Shown here piece after piece: positions 25,587-34,796 of a DNA stretch of 64,000 bases. Each line of letters starts with the position of its first letter. The stretch's first letter is position 1. The stretch comes from Rhodococcus yunnanensis NBRC 103083 (lineage in GTDB: Bacteria > Actinomycetota > Actinomycetes > Mycobacteriales > Mycobacteriaceae): positions 108,666 through 172,665 of the forward strand of contig NZ_BCXH01000015.1 of assembly GCF_001895005.1 (NCBI RefSeq), read 5' to 3'. Below the pieces are notes generated by a model that saw only the letters and a program-made list of their open reading frames with translations, had not been told where the DNA came from and made no database searches. The translations under genes and the position numbers were made by a program.

Positions 25587-26656
25587 GCGTACTCCTCTAA
25601 CGGCGAAACGTCGATGACGACTTTGAGTTGGGACCGATCCGACGACGCTGTCTCGAGTGCATCGGTTGCGTGGTCGAGTGAAAAGCGCGAGGTAACGAGG
25701 GGCGACAAATCGACGCGCTTGTCGGCGGCCCAGGCGATAGCAGTGGTGAACGCACCAGGTCCGTAGCGGAAGCATCCGCGAACGTCGAGTTCGCAGCTTT
25801 GGACGTACTCGACGGGGAAGCCCGGATCGACGGCACCGCAGACACCGACGAGGACCAGTACTCCGCCGGGGCGGAGTGCGCGTGTGGCGGTGCGGATGGC
25901 CGATTCCGAGCCTGAACATTCGAGTGCGGCGTCAGCGCCGACAGTGCTGACCTCGCTGCTGTCGGCGGAGAGGGTTGTGGCGCCGAGTGCGCGGGCGGCG
26001 GCGAGGCGCGACGGTGACACGTCCGTGACCAGGACCTCGGCGGCACCTGCAGCGTGGGCTGCTTGGACGACAAGCAGCCCGATCGGTCCTGCGCCGGTGA
26101 CGAGGACTGTTTTGCCGGTCAGCGAACCAGCTCGTTCGACCGCCCAGCATGCGACGGCAAGCGGTTCGATGAGGGTGGCTTCCCGGTTTCGGATCTGTGG
26201 TGGGAGAGGGTGGGCGAACATAGAAGGAATCACGGCAGTGCTCCGCAGCAGCCCATGGGTGGGCGGTGAACCGAGGCAGGTTCCGTGTGGACAGATGTTG
26301 TACCGGCCTGCGAAACAGGTCTGGCAGTTCAGGCATGGGGTCGCCGGCTCGACGGCGACACGTTGTCCTAGACGGCTTTCGGGGACACCCGTTCCGACTT
26401 CGATGATCGTTCCGAAGCCCTCGTGTCCGAGTACCGTCGGAGTCGAGACGGTTTTGCCGCCGTTGCGGCCGTCGGTGAAGTAGTGGACATCGGACCCGCA
26501 GAGCCCCACCGAGCTCACGCTGATGCGAACCTGCCCGTTGCCGACGGTGTCGCGGGCGATCTGCTCCGCCCGCACGTCGCGGGGACCGTACAGCACCGAA
26601 GCGTGATCGGCGGACAGGTCCAAGTGAGTAGTCGAAGTACAAGCGGGGACTGTCAC
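25583..26656 (-). CDS. Zinc-dependent alcohol dehydrogenase, sorbitol/threonine dehydrogenase type
   Basis: A 357-residue medium-chain dehydrogenase. Catalytic zinc ligands are Cys in [10 protein letters not shown] and His-Glu in LGHEGFG; the structural zinc site has four cysteines ([15 protein letters not shown]). Cofactor motif is [13 protein letters not shown]. The GTG start (26656) overlaps the rhamnosidase stop and its own stop overlaps the ManD start, so rhamnosidase, this gene and ManD form one translationally coupled operon. In that context it would oxidise a sugar or polyol released by the hydrolase. Confidence 0.88.
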   Translation of the reverse strand: MTVPACTSTTHLDLSADHASVLYGPRDVRAEQIARDTVGNGQVRISVSSVGLCGSDVHYFTDGRNGGKTVSTPTVLGHEGFGTIIEVGTGVPESRLGQRVAVEPATPCLNCQTCFAGRYNICPHGTCLGSPPTHGLLRSTAVIPSMFAHPLPPQIRNREATLIEPLAVACWAVERAGSLTGKTVLVTGAGPIGLLVVQAAHAAGAAEVLVTDVSPSRLAAARALGATTLSADSSEVSTVGADAALECSGSESAIRTATRALRPGGVLVLVGVCGAVDPGFPVEYVQSCELDVRGCFRYGPGAFTTAIAWAADKRVDLSPLVTSRFSLDHATDALETASSDRSQLKVVIDVSPLEEYA

Positions 26657-29457
26657 GGGGACTCCGTCCGAGTGTGATGGTCGAGGAGCTCGGTCAGGTG
26701 CTGGTAGCTCTGCTCGTGTTCCTCGCGGAACCCGCGGGTGAGGGCAGCGGGGAGTGTGGCCGGTGGAAGGTCGAAGAATGGACCAAGGCGGGTAGCCGCC
26801 TGCACGGGGTCGGTGACCATTCCCGCGCTGATGGCGGCGGCGGTGACAGCGTTCCACAGGGACTCGTCGTCAAGGACGTCGCGGACGGTGCGAATGCTGC
26901 GAGGTGGTGTGACCGGGTCGGTGACCTCCCACCGGTGCCGTCCGGAGCCGACCCGGATCGGGTGCACATGCCCGGGAAGGTAGACGACAGCGTCAGTGCC
27001 GGAGGGTATTTCGCTGATGATGGTCAATAGCCCGTCTTGTCGTATCCAGGACACGGCGGCAGTTCCGTACGGGGTCTCGTGCCGAGCGGAAGCTTGGGTC
27101 AGACCGCGGCCGGGGACCGGCCGGATCTCGATTGTCCGGTAGCCAGGGGCAGCGGGAGCGAGTCCTGCGATCGAGCGGTGTAGGAAGTCTGCGACGGCGC
27201 CGAGGGCGTAGTGGTTGAACGATGTCATCTGGCCGGGATTGATGGTCCCGTCGGGAAGCATGCTGTCCCAGCGTTCCCAGATGGTGGTCGCTCCCATGGT
27301 CAGGGGGTACAGCCATGATGGGCATCCGCGTTCGAGCAACATTCGGTACGCGACCTCCGGATGGCCTGCCAGCACAAGAGCCTCGGTGATCAGTGGAGTT
27401 CCGACGAACCCTGTCTCGATCCGAAACGATGCTGCGCGAACGAGGTCTGCGAGCCTGCGTCCGGCGTGTTCGCGCTGCACAGGGTCGGTCAGTAGATCCC
27501 ACGTCAGTGCCAGTGCGTACGCGGTGGGAGCGTCGCTGACCATCCGCCCCGACGCGGTGACGTACTCACGTGCGAACGCTTCCCGAGTGGCCTCGGCCAG
27601 CGCGGCGTACCGGTCGGCGTCGGCGGGCCGGTCGATGACAGCAGCGGAGCGGGCGAGGAGAGCCGCCGAACGGGCGAGATGGGCGGTGGCAATCATTTCG
27701 GCGTCGGTCTTGGCGATCCAGGGGGAGTGGGACGGAGCTGTCGGATCCAGCCAGTCACCGAACTGAAACCCGCCGGTCCACAGGTGATTTGGGCCGGCGA
27801 GGTCGGCGACGCGGTCGACCCAAGCACACATACTCTCGAACTGACGGGCGAGGATCGCAGTGTCACCGTAGCGCTGGTACAGCGTCCAAGGCACTATGAC
27901 CGCGGCGTCACCCCATGCGGCAGTAGCGTCGTACTCGAAGCGCACGTTCGGTACGACCCAGGGCACGGTGCCATCGGGCAGTTGGTCGGCTGCCAGGTCG
28001 GCGAGCCAAGAGGTCAGGAATCCGGCGCTGTCAGCCAGGAATGCTGCAGTGGGGGCGAAGACCTGGATATCACCGGTCCACCCGAGTCGCTCGTCGCGCT
28101 GTGGACAGTCGGTGGGGACGTCGAGGAAGTTGCCGCGCATGCTCCTGCGAATGTTCTCGTGAAGAGCGGTGACCTCGGGCTCCGAGCAGGAAAACCATCC
28201 GGTCTCGCGCAGATCGGAACTCAACACGACGGCCTTGATGTCGGTTGGATCGAGGTCACCGACTCCGCCGATCTGGGCATACCGGAACCCGTGGAATGTC
28301 AAGGCTGGCTCACATACCTCTGCCGCCTTGCCAGAGAGTATGTATTCATCGGTATTGCGGGCCGTCCGCAGCGGACGAACCCCCAATTCGCCGTGTTCGA
28401 GGACTTCGGCATGCCGGATCACGACACGGCTTCCGGCCCGGCCGTTTCGAACGACGAGCCGCACCCATCCGACGACGTTGATTCCGAAGTCGACGAGCAG
28501 CTGACCGGATGGCGAACGGCTGACGGCGCGGGCCGGCACGGTGGCGATCGCTCTGATGGGTGGACCGTCGCCGGTGACAAGCCGAGCGAAATCCTCCTCG
28601 ACGACCTCCACCGACTCCTCTGTCGCTGCTGCCTCATCGAACCGAAGGTCGGTAGTTTGACCGTCGTAGAGATCGTCGGTCAATACTCCGGATGGTCGTG
28701 CCGTCCATGTCGGATCGGTGCCGAAGACCGTCTTCGTCCCGTCGGCGTGGGTGACTTCGAGTTGGGCGAGAGCAGCAAGCCGGGTGCCGTAGTGGGCTCG
28801 GGTATGCCAGAGCCGGCCGCGGAACCATCCGTTGCCGAGCAGGATGTCTATCTTGTTGTCCCCAGGTCGGACCAGGTTGGTGACGTCGTGGGTGCGGAAA
28901 CGTAGCCGGGCGGCATAGGACGTCCATCCCGGGTCGAGATGGCTGTCACCGATTGGGACTCCGTTGATACTGGTCAGAGCCAGACCATGGGCAGTGACGT
29001 GAAGACGCGCTGAGATGATGTTTCCCGGCAATTCGACGTGGCCTTGCACGATCGGGGCAGCGTCTCCGATCTGACCGATCGTCTTCGGTGAGATGAAGCG
29101 AGCAGTCCAATCGCTGTGATCGAGTAGGGAGGTCTCGAGTGCTGCCGCCGTACTCCATTCGGACCAAAGCCCGTCGAGTTCTACTCGCACCCGTACCGTT
29201 CCGCGGAACCGAGAGGTCAGTGGCGGGAACGGCCAGGGAACAAGTATTTGCTCGTCGTTCCCGAGCAGAGCTGTGGACGTCACACCTGCCGTGGTGTCGA
29301 CGAGCTCGATTTCGGCTGCCGTAACTGCCGTCGGCGCGGACGCAGGTAGTTGCCAACTCAACCTGGGCCTGGCGGTTCCGATGCCGAAGCCGGCTTCGTA
29401 GTGTTCGAACCGCAGTGCGGTCGGTGGGGGCGGTGTGACCGCGACGGTAGAGGGCAT
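26653..29457 (-). CDS. Alpha-L-rhamnosidase, glycoside hydrolase family 78
   Basis: A 934-residue enzyme removing terminal L-rhamnose from glycosides. Domain order fits bacterial GH78: N-terminal beta domain (to about 110), carbohydrate-binding-like beta domain (about 140-300), a further beta domain, the (alpha/alpha)6 catalytic barrel (about 430-780) and a C-terminal beta domain. The catalytic-site signature DCPQRDERLGWTGD is at 450-463 and TIWERWDSMLPDG lies later in the barrel. There is no signal peptide, so it acts on imported glycosides. AGGAGG precedes the ATG at 29457. A promoter with the sequence TTGACA-N18-TTGTATGTAAG lies just upstream, in the divergent region with the GntR gene. 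Confidence 0.92.
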   Translation of the reverse strand: MPSTVAVTPPPPTALRFEHYEAGFGIGTARPRLSWQLPASAPTAVTAAEIELVDTTAGVTSTALLGNDEQILVPWPFPPLTSRFRGTVRVRVELDGLWSEWSTAAALETSLLDHSDWTARFISPKTIGQIGDAAPIVQGHVELPGNIISARLHVTAHGLALTSINGVPIGDSHLDPGWTSYAARLRFRTHDVTNLVRPGDNKIDILLGNGWFRGRLWHTRAHYGTRLAALAQLEVTHADGTKTVFGTDPTWTARPSGVLTDDLYDGQTTDLRFDEAAATEESVEVVEEDFARLVTGDGPPIRAIATVPARAVSRSPSGQLLVDFGINVVGWVRLVVRNGRAGSRVVIRHAEVLEHGELGVRPLRTARNTDEYILSGKAAEVCEPALTFHGFRYAQIGGVGDLDPTDIKAVVLSSDLRETGWFSCSEPEVTALHENIRRSMRGNFLDVPTDCPQRDERLGWTGDIQVFAPTAAFLADSAGFLTSWLADLAADQLPDGTVPWVVPNVRFEYDATAAWGDAAVIVPWTLYQRYGDTAILARQFESMCAWVDRVADLAGPNHLWTGGFQFGDWLDPTAPSHSPWIAKTDAEMIATAHLARSAALLARSAAVIDRPADADRYAALAEATREAFAREYVTASGRMVSDAPTAYALALTWDLLTDPVQREHAGRRLADLVRAASFRIETGFVGTPLITEALVLAGHPEVAYRMLLERGCPSWLYPLTMGATTIWERWDSMLPDGTINPGQMTSFNHYALGAVADFLHRSIAGLAPAAPGYRTIEIRPVPGRGLTQASARHETPYGTAAVSWIRQDGLLTIISEIPSGTDAVVYLPGHVHPIRVGSGRHRWEVTDPVTPPRSIRTVRDVLDDESLWNAVTAAAISAGMVTDPVQAATRLGPFFDLPPATLPAALTRGFREEHEQSYQHLTELLDHHTRTESP

Positions 29458-29496
29458 CCTGAGCCTCCTGGGAGGGCTGTGAACGGCGGACAATTG

Positions 29497-29531
29497 CTTA
29501 CATACAAGAACATGAATGTATGATCTGTCAA
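29497..29531 (-). promoter_or_regulatory. Rhamnosidase operon promoter and putative GntR site
   Basis: On the minus strand, TTGACA (29531-29526), 18 bases, then TTGTATGTAAG (29507-29497). The spacer contains CATAC and the box GTATG, a loose dyad. The MFS promoter at 30308 has exactly the same box, spacing and second element, so both are likely controlled by the divergently encoded GntR protein. Confidence 0.6.
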
Positions 29532-29559
29532 CAAGAGTCCTATCGATTACGCTGTTGAC

Positions 29560-30270
29560 ATGAGCGAGAAGCCCAACCCTCCGATCTCGAGCCGTTCCCG
29601 GGTCTACGAGGAGCTCCGCAGACGGATCGTGACCCTTGAATCCGAGCCAGGAGCCTCGTTGTCGGAAAATGAGTTGGCCGCGCAACTGTCGGTCAGTCGG
29701 ACGCCTGTGCGCGAGGGTCTAATCCTGCTCTCCGAGGAGGGTCTGGTACACATCTTTCCGAAGTTGGGCTCGTTCGTTGCGAGGATCGATCCCCAGCGAG
29801 TCGCGGACGCGCAGTTCATTCGGGAGGCCGTCGAACTCGCTTCGCTGCCGGATGCAGCCCGGTTGGTCGATGCCGACCAGCTCGGCGCATTACGGGACTT
29901 GATTGCGGCGCAGAGGAAAGCCGAGAGCGTCAACGCGTTCTTCGAGCTCGACGAGCTATTCCACCACGCGCTCCTGACTGCAGGCGGGCACGAAAGAGCA
30001 TGGCGCACAGTCGAGGCCGCGAAAGCTCACCTGGACCGCGCTCGACGCCTCGGCATGATGAGCGAACGTTCGCTGCAATCGCTTGCAGGCGAGCACGAAG
30101 TGGTCGTCGATGCACTAGCAGACGGCGATGCCGAACGTGCCACTGCAGCCTTACGTACCCATCTCCGAACCGTCTTCACCGACATCGAGAGCATCCGTGC
30201 GCGCTCGCCCGAACTCTTCGCCTCCGGCGATCAACGGCCTACCCGCAAGGTCGTTGCGGTTTGGCGGTGA
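29560..30270 (+). CDS. GntR-family regulator, FCD subfamily
   Basis: A 236-residue regulator. The winged helix (residues 10-75) has VYEELRRRIVTLESEPG, then LSENELAAQLSVSRTPVREGL. The FCD ligand domain follows (AQFIREAVELASLPDAARLV, ELDELFHHALLTAGGH, GEHEVVVDALADGDAERA), where Asp and His residues bind a metal and the effector, commonly a sugar acid. It is divergent from the rhamnosidase operon and upstream of the MFS gene, which fits control of both by a uronate-type effector. Confidence 0.9.
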   Translation: MSEKPNPPISSRSRVYEELRRRIVTLESEPGASLSENELAAQLSVSRTPVREGLILLSEEGLVHIFPKLGSFVARIDPQRVADAQFIREAVELASLPDAARLVDADQLGALRDLIAAQRKAESVNAFFELDELFHHALLTAGGHERAWRTVEAAKAHLDRARRLGMMSERSLQSLAGEHEVVVDALADGDAERATAALRTHLRTVFTDIESIRARSPELFASGDQRPTRKVVAVWR

Positions 30271-30307
30271 GGAGGTGGCCGGCGCCACTATGTTCCTGAA
30301 TTACTTG

Positions 30308-30342
30308 TTGACAAACCTTGGATACAAGAGGTTGTATGTAAG
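30308..30342 (+). promoter_or_regulatory. MFS transporter promoter with GntR-type dyad
   Basis: TTGACA (30308-30313), 18 bases, then TTGTATGTAAG (30332-30342). Inside lies a perfect dyad ATACAA-GAGG-TTGTAT (30322-30337). This repeats the arrangement in front of the rhamnosidase gene on the other strand. Confidence 0.62.
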
Positions 30343-30425
30343 TGAGATGACTCTCACTCGCCGCTCAGTGGTGTTCTGAACCACTCCTCTCCGGCCCCTC
30401 GCTCGTAGTGTCCAAGGAGAATTCC

Positions 30426-31703
30426 ATGACTTCACGCACTGCCCCCGCCATATCTGACCAGCACGAAGCCATCACTCGCCAGCAATGGAAGTGGACTTCG
30501 CTCGCGGGGATGGCTTCATACCTGGACGCCGGCGCCATTGTCGCCCTGGGATCAGGGCTTGCGCTCTTCAAATCCGAGATGGGGTTGTCGAATACAGTTG
30601 TCGGCCTGCTCGCTGCGATCGGCCCCAACGCGGTCGGATGCGCGATCGGTGCCTTCGTTGGTGGCCGCCTCGGCGACAAGCTCGGCCGCAAACGGATCTA
30701 CAAGTGGGATCTGTTGGTTTACGCTGCCGCCATCATCGTAATCGCCCTGGCCGTTCACCCGGCGATGCTCTTTGCCGGAGCATTCGTCGTCGGCCTTGCA
30801 GTCGGAGCCGACGTACCGACCTCACTTGCGCTGGTAGGCGAGTACGCGCCAGCTCGAGGACGAGGCAAACTCCTCGGGCTCACCCAAGTTGCCTGGAAAC
30901 TCGGACCCATCATCGTTCTGCTGCTCGCGCTTGCTTTGAGTCCATTCGGGCTACTCGGCATCCGAATCGTCTTCCTGCACTTGGCTGTTGTCGCTTTGAT
31001 CACGTGGGCCCTTCGCCGAGGGATGTCCGAATCCGTCCGCTGGAAGGAAGCCAGCTCCAACGTCAAGGTTGATCGCAACTTCTCCGCACTGTTCAGGGGA
31101 AACAATCTCAAGGCACTCGCGTATACCGGGGCGATCTACCTTTTCATGGGCCTTGCAGCCGGAACCAACGGAACGTTCACCCCGTACATCGTCCGCACGA
31201 TCGGCGCCACCTCCCAAGCCACGAGCGTTGCCCTGTCATGCGGTGGATTCGTGATCGGCATATTCGCCGTAGTGCTCCTGTTCATGCGCTTCAGTGACCG
31301 CAGCTTCATGGCCCGTCGGACCATGTGGGGAGTCGGTGCGACTCTCCAAGTTCTCGCCTATGTCAGCTTCCTGGTCCTCCCATTCACCATTCCCACGGTG
31401 ATCCTGCATCTTTCGCTACTCGCAATCGGCACCGCTACCGCAGGCGAGGCGACATACAAAGTATTCAGTCAAGAGCTGTTCCCCACGATGCTCCGTGGTA
31501 CCGCACAAGGTTTCACCTTCGGAATCGCTCGCACGGCACTCGGAATCTGGAGCTTCTTCGTGCCCGCGCTAGCGAGTGCTGGGATAGAGCCTGTCGCTTG
31601 GCTGTTGGCAGGCTTCGTTGCCGTCGGCGGACTCATCGGGTTCGTTTTCATGCCTGACACGGTCGGTAAACCGCTCGAGCAAATCGAGGCCGAACGTGCC
31701 TGA
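30426..31703 (+). CDS. MFS transporter, sugar-porter-like
   Basis: A 425-residue protein with twelve predicted membrane helices. Between helices 2 and 3 is the MFS signature GGRLGDKLGRKRIYK, and the second half has ALRRGMSESVRWKE before the central loop. AAGGAG at 30413-30418 fixes the ATG at 30426; a GTG at 30408 is in frame but overlaps that site. With the GntR gene and the rhamnosidase operon alongside, and sharing a promoter design, it probably imports the rhamnoside or acid sugar that the cluster degrades. Confidence 0.88.
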   Translation: MTSRTAPAISDQHEAITRQQWKWTSLAGMASYLDAGAIVALGSGLALFKSEMGLSNTVVGLLAAIGPNAVGCAIGAFVGGRLGDKLGRKRIYKWDLLVYAAAIIVIALAVHPAMLFAGAFVVGLAVGADVPTSLALVGEYAPARGRGKLLGLTQVAWKLGPIIVLLLALALSPFGLLGIRIVFLHLAVVALITWALRRGMSESVRWKEASSNVKVDRNFSALFRGNNLKALAYTGAIYLFMGLAAGTNGTFTPYIVRTIGATSQATSVALSCGGFVIGIFAVVLLFMRFSDRSFMARRTMWGVGATLQVLAYVSFLVLPFTIPTVILHLSLLAIGTATAGEATYKVFSQELFPTMLRGTAQGFTFGIARTALGIWSFFVPALASAGIEPVAWLLAGFVAVGGLIGFVFMPDTVGKPLEQIEAERA

Positions 31704-32324
31704 CCGCGCTTGTGACCGTGCAATTCCCGTGCGGTTGGCCGAAGGCTGATCGAACGGCGTCGCAAAGGCTTGGCGCCGCGATGTCGGTTGAATTTACATA
31801 CGACCGTCAGCGAAACTGATCGCACCGAGTGCTTCGCAAGTTTCGAGGCCGGCTGCCCCACTGAAGAATTGGAGCAAGTCTTCCCTACAGAAATGCGCTC
31901 TGCGGCCGCGGCTGACACTGAACAGTGTCGGCCGCGGCTTCCGGCCCAGGCATAGTCGATGTTGCGGATTCGGTATTCGCGGACGCGTCGAACGGGGCTG
32001 GGTGAGGACATTTTGGCGCGCAGCGTGGAGTGCGCTACTTGCGATGCCAGTGCTCGCGCGGCCGAATGAATGGGTAAATCTACAGTGGGGTGTAGACGAT
32101 GGTGCCATTCTCTACATCGACCCCTTACGTTGCAGACGAGGTGTGCGGTTCCGCCCGCGACCGAGCGGAAGACCATCCTGGCTGTCCATGGCCGAGCACT
32201 ACTGTGCAAGAGTGTTTTCCACGAGGTATCGGGGCAACGAGGACATCGATATCGGCAGCGGCAATGCCAGGAAACTGTCCGGCATCCCCGCCGGTCGCTG
32301 ACGGCGCCGCTGAGACCGACGAGG
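31704..32324. other. Non-coding stretch between convergent MFS and LysE genes
   Basis: I see no supported gene here. The main feature is the long GC-rich hairpin at 31905-31938. Open frames on both strands lack ribosome sites and family features. Confidence 0.5.
31905..31938. terminator. Strong hairpin, probable bidirectional terminator
   Basis: GCCGCGGC-T-GACACTG, loop AA, CAGTGTC-G-GCCGCGGC: a 16-bp stem with one T-G pair. It lies between convergent genes, 200 bp after the MFS stop, without a T-tract on either strand. Termination is the simplest reading. Confidence 0.5.
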
Positions 32325-32918
32325 TCAGAGGTGTTCGGCGGCGGTGACCGCGAGCAAACCGAGAGCCACGACGGTGAGAAGCACCGACGCAACGACGTTG
32401 ATTCGGCCGATTCCGATTCGGGTGACCAGGGGGCTGAGAGCGCAAGCGAGCAGGGTCCACCAGAGGATTCCGATGATGACGTCGAGCAGGGTGAGGATAA
32501 ACATCTGCAGCCAGATCGGTTGGCCCGAGCCGACGAACTGGGGTGCGATGGCCACGAAGAAGACGATGACTTTCGGATTGGTGATATTGGTGATGAACCC
32601 TTCTCGCCAACCGACCGGGGCAGCAGAGCCCTCGTCGGTGCCTCCCATGAGGCCGGTGATCGCGAGGTACAGCAGATAGAGGGCCCCGAGGACCTGGATG
32701 ACGATCAGTGCCCCAGGGGCTGCGGCAATCAACGCCGAGACTCCCATAGTGGCCAAGAGCCCGTGCACGAGGAGGCCGGTCTGTGAGCCGAGTCCGGTCA
32801 CCGCGCCGCGCCGAGGGCCTGCGGTGGCGCCTTTGAGCACGATGAGCCAGTCGGGTCCGGGCACAAGGTATGCGACCAAGGCGACACCTATGAAGCCGAC
32901 GAGAAGCGAAGTTTCCAT
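32325..32918 (-). CDS. LysE/RhtB-family amino-acid exporter
   Basis: A 197-residue membrane protein with about six helices. The N-terminal signature LVGFIGVALVAYLVPGPDW and GAVTGLGSQTGLLVHGLLA are typical of the LysE/RhtB family, which exports amino acids or homoserine-like compounds. It ends WREGFITNITNPKVIVFFVAI in the middle, the classical NPK motif. The ATG at 32918 gives the family length; the longer open frame upstream is not coding. It is not obviously part of a neighbouring operon. Confidence 0.9.
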   Translation of the reverse strand: METSLLVGFIGVALVAYLVPGPDWLIVLKGATAGPRRGAVTGLGSQTGLLVHGLLATMGVSALIAAAPGALIVIQVLGALYLLYLAITGLMGGTDEGSAAPVGWREGFITNITNPKVIVFFVAIAPQFVGSGQPIWLQMFILTLLDVIIGILWWTLLACALSPLVTRIGIGRINVVASVLLTVVALGLLAVTAAEHL

Positions 32919-33150
32919 GAAGCCTGAATCCGTCCGAATGGGTGTCGGGCAACCGCCTGGTCGGCGGCCGCTCCACCCCTGTCGAGGGATGTGACCACAA
33001 CCGGCTACCTCGGATCCACGCGTTTCAAACCGATGAGTCGGTTCAGGTGCGATCGACACCAGATCAGGGACTGGATTCGATCGATCTCTCGATCCGCCGC
33101 CGCAGGGCCTGCAGAGATGGACACGGTATGACACTGTCGAGCCGGGCAGC

Positions 33151-33918
33151 CTACGCGGGTCGATCCCCAGGCTGCTCGGCAGAAGTGCGGGCGAGCACCC
33201 GTCCCAAGGCCAGCGCTGCCGTGCGGACCGCAGGGGCGAGTAGTTCCGGCGCGAATTGCTCCTTGGGTACCGACACCGACAGTGCCGCAATGGGTTCACC
33301 GGCAAGCATCACCGGTGACGCGAGGCAGCACCCACCGACGGTGGCTTCCTCGCGTTCGATTGCGATGCCGGTGCGTCGAATCGAATCCAGTTCGCGGGCC
33401 AACGCTTTGGGGTCGGTGATGGACCGCGGGGTGTACCGGCGCAAGGGGCGGGACAGGATTTCTTCCTGCACCGCAGGGGATTCCGGTGCCAGCAGCGCCT
33501 TCCCTACCGCAGTGCAGGTCAGTGGCAACCTGCCGCCGATCTGCGACGGCAGAGGCAGAGAGGAGTGGCCATGAATCTTCTCCACGTACACCGCGTCGTG
33601 TCCGTCGCGAACTGCGAGATGCACGGTCTGTTCGGTTACCGCGAACAGATCCTGCATGAACGGCACCGCGGCGGTGCGCAATCGGTGTTTGAGCCCGACT
33701 CGTTCCCCCAGTTCGAACAACGCCATGCCGAGCTCGAAGGTGTTTCCGCGGCGCGAAAGCCACCCGAGATCGGCCAGATCGACCAGTAGTCTGTGTGTGG
33801 TCGACCGCGGCAATCCCGTGCGAGTGGACACTTCTGCCAGCGTCAACGCGGATCCTCCGGGAAACACGTTCAACACAAGCGCCGAGCGCTGCAGCACCGA
33901 CAGCGTATCCCGTTTCAT
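33151..33918 (-). CDS. IclR-family transcriptional regulator
   Basis: A 255-residue IclR protein. Residues 1-70 form the winged helix (SVLQRSALVLNVFPGG, then LAEVSTRTGLPRSTTHRLLVDL) and the rest is the GAF-like effector domain (LTCTAVGKALLA, GIAIEREEATVGGCCLASPV, IAALSVSVPKE). It is divergent by 47 bp from the hydratase-dehydrogenase-aldolase operon, which is the normal layout for IclR activators or repressors of aromatic catabolism. The effector cannot be named from the sequence. Confidence 0.92.
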   Translation of the reverse strand: MKRDTLSVLQRSALVLNVFPGGSALTLAEVSTRTGLPRSTTHRLLVDLADLGWLSRRGNTFELGMALFELGERVGLKHRLRTAAVPFMQDLFAVTEQTVHLAVRDGHDAVYVEKIHGHSSLPLPSQIGGRLPLTCTAVGKALLAPESPAVQEEILSRPLRRYTPRSITDPKALARELDSIRRTGIAIEREEATVGGCCLASPVMLAGEPIAALSVSVPKEQFAPELLAPAVRTAALALGRVLARTSAEQPGDRPA

Positions 33919-33965
33919 GGGACAGATCCTATCGGTATCGCCGAAGCGGGAATAGCGTGCACATC

Positions 33966-34757
33966 ATGACCACTGTGGAACAGCACACGATCAGCGAAGC
34001 GGCCGACCGTCTGGCCGACGCCGCGAGAACGGCCACGCCCTGCGCTCCGGTCCGCGATCTCATCGGACGTGAGGACATCGATGCCGGTTACCGCATCCAG
34101 TCACGCAACATCGATGCACTGCTCGCATCCGGCCGCACAGTCGTCGGCCGCAAGATCGGACTGACCTCCCCGGCCGTGCAGAATCAGCTCGGGGTGAATC
34201 AGCCGGACTTCGGTGTCCTGCTCGACGACTTCGACGTCTCGGGCGACGACGCAGTGGACTCGACGCGGTTGCTGCAACCTCGCATCGAAGCAGAAGTCGC
34301 GTTCGTCCTCTCCTCGAATATCGACGAGCCGATCACCGCAGCACAGGCGCCGTCGTTCGTCGACCACGTCTTTGCCTCGTTCGAAATCGTCGACAGCCGC
34401 ATCGCGGGATGGGACATCAGCCTTGCCGACACCGTCGCCGACAATGCCTCCTCCGGCCTGTATGTGCTGGGCGAGAGCATCTCTCGCGTAGATGCACCCA
34501 ATCTCGCCGAGGTGGTCATGACCATGACCGCGGACGGCGTGCAGGTTTCCGCAGGCAAAGGGTCGGACTGTCTCGGAAGCCCCTGGGAGGCACTGGTGTG
34601 GTTGGCCAACACCTGCTTGTCCTACGGGTCGCCGCTGCGCGCCGGTGAAGTGATCCTCTCCGGCGCCCTCGGCCCCATGGTCGCGGTCACTCCCGGCTCG
34701 ACGTACGCGGCCTCGATCTCCGGAATCGGCGACGTTTCTGCAACATTCACGGCCTGA
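33966..34757 (+). CDS. 2-keto-4-pentenoate hydratase
   Basis: A 263-residue hydratase of the MhpD/BphH/HsaE family, adding water to 2-hydroxypenta-2,4-dienoate to give 4-hydroxy-2-oxovalerate in the lower meta-cleavage pathway. Characteristic parts are VVGRKIGLTSPAVQNQLGV, QPRIEAEVAFVL (metal-binding acid residues), FEIVDSRIAGWD and DNASSGLYVLG. ATG at 33966. The acetaldehyde dehydrogenase and aldolase that complete the pathway follow in the same operon. Confidence 0.92.
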   Translation: MTTVEQHTISEAADRLADAARTATPCAPVRDLIGREDIDAGYRIQSRNIDALLASGRTVVGRKIGLTSPAVQNQLGVNQPDFGVLLDDFDVSGDDAVDSTRLLQPRIEAEVAFVLSSNIDEPITAAQAPSFVDHVFASFEIVDSRIAGWDISLADTVADNASSGLYVLGESISRVDAPNLAEVVMTMTADGVQVSAGKGSDCLGSPWEALVWLANTCLSYGSPLRAGEVILSGALGPMVAVTPGSTYAASISGIGDVSATFTA

Positions 34758-34796
34758 CCTTTCCGGCACGAACCTCGAACAGAATCGAAGGACATC

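Noticed and set aside
27679..28905. Plus-strand frame of 408 codons
   Set aside because: Antisense of the rhamnosidase gene.
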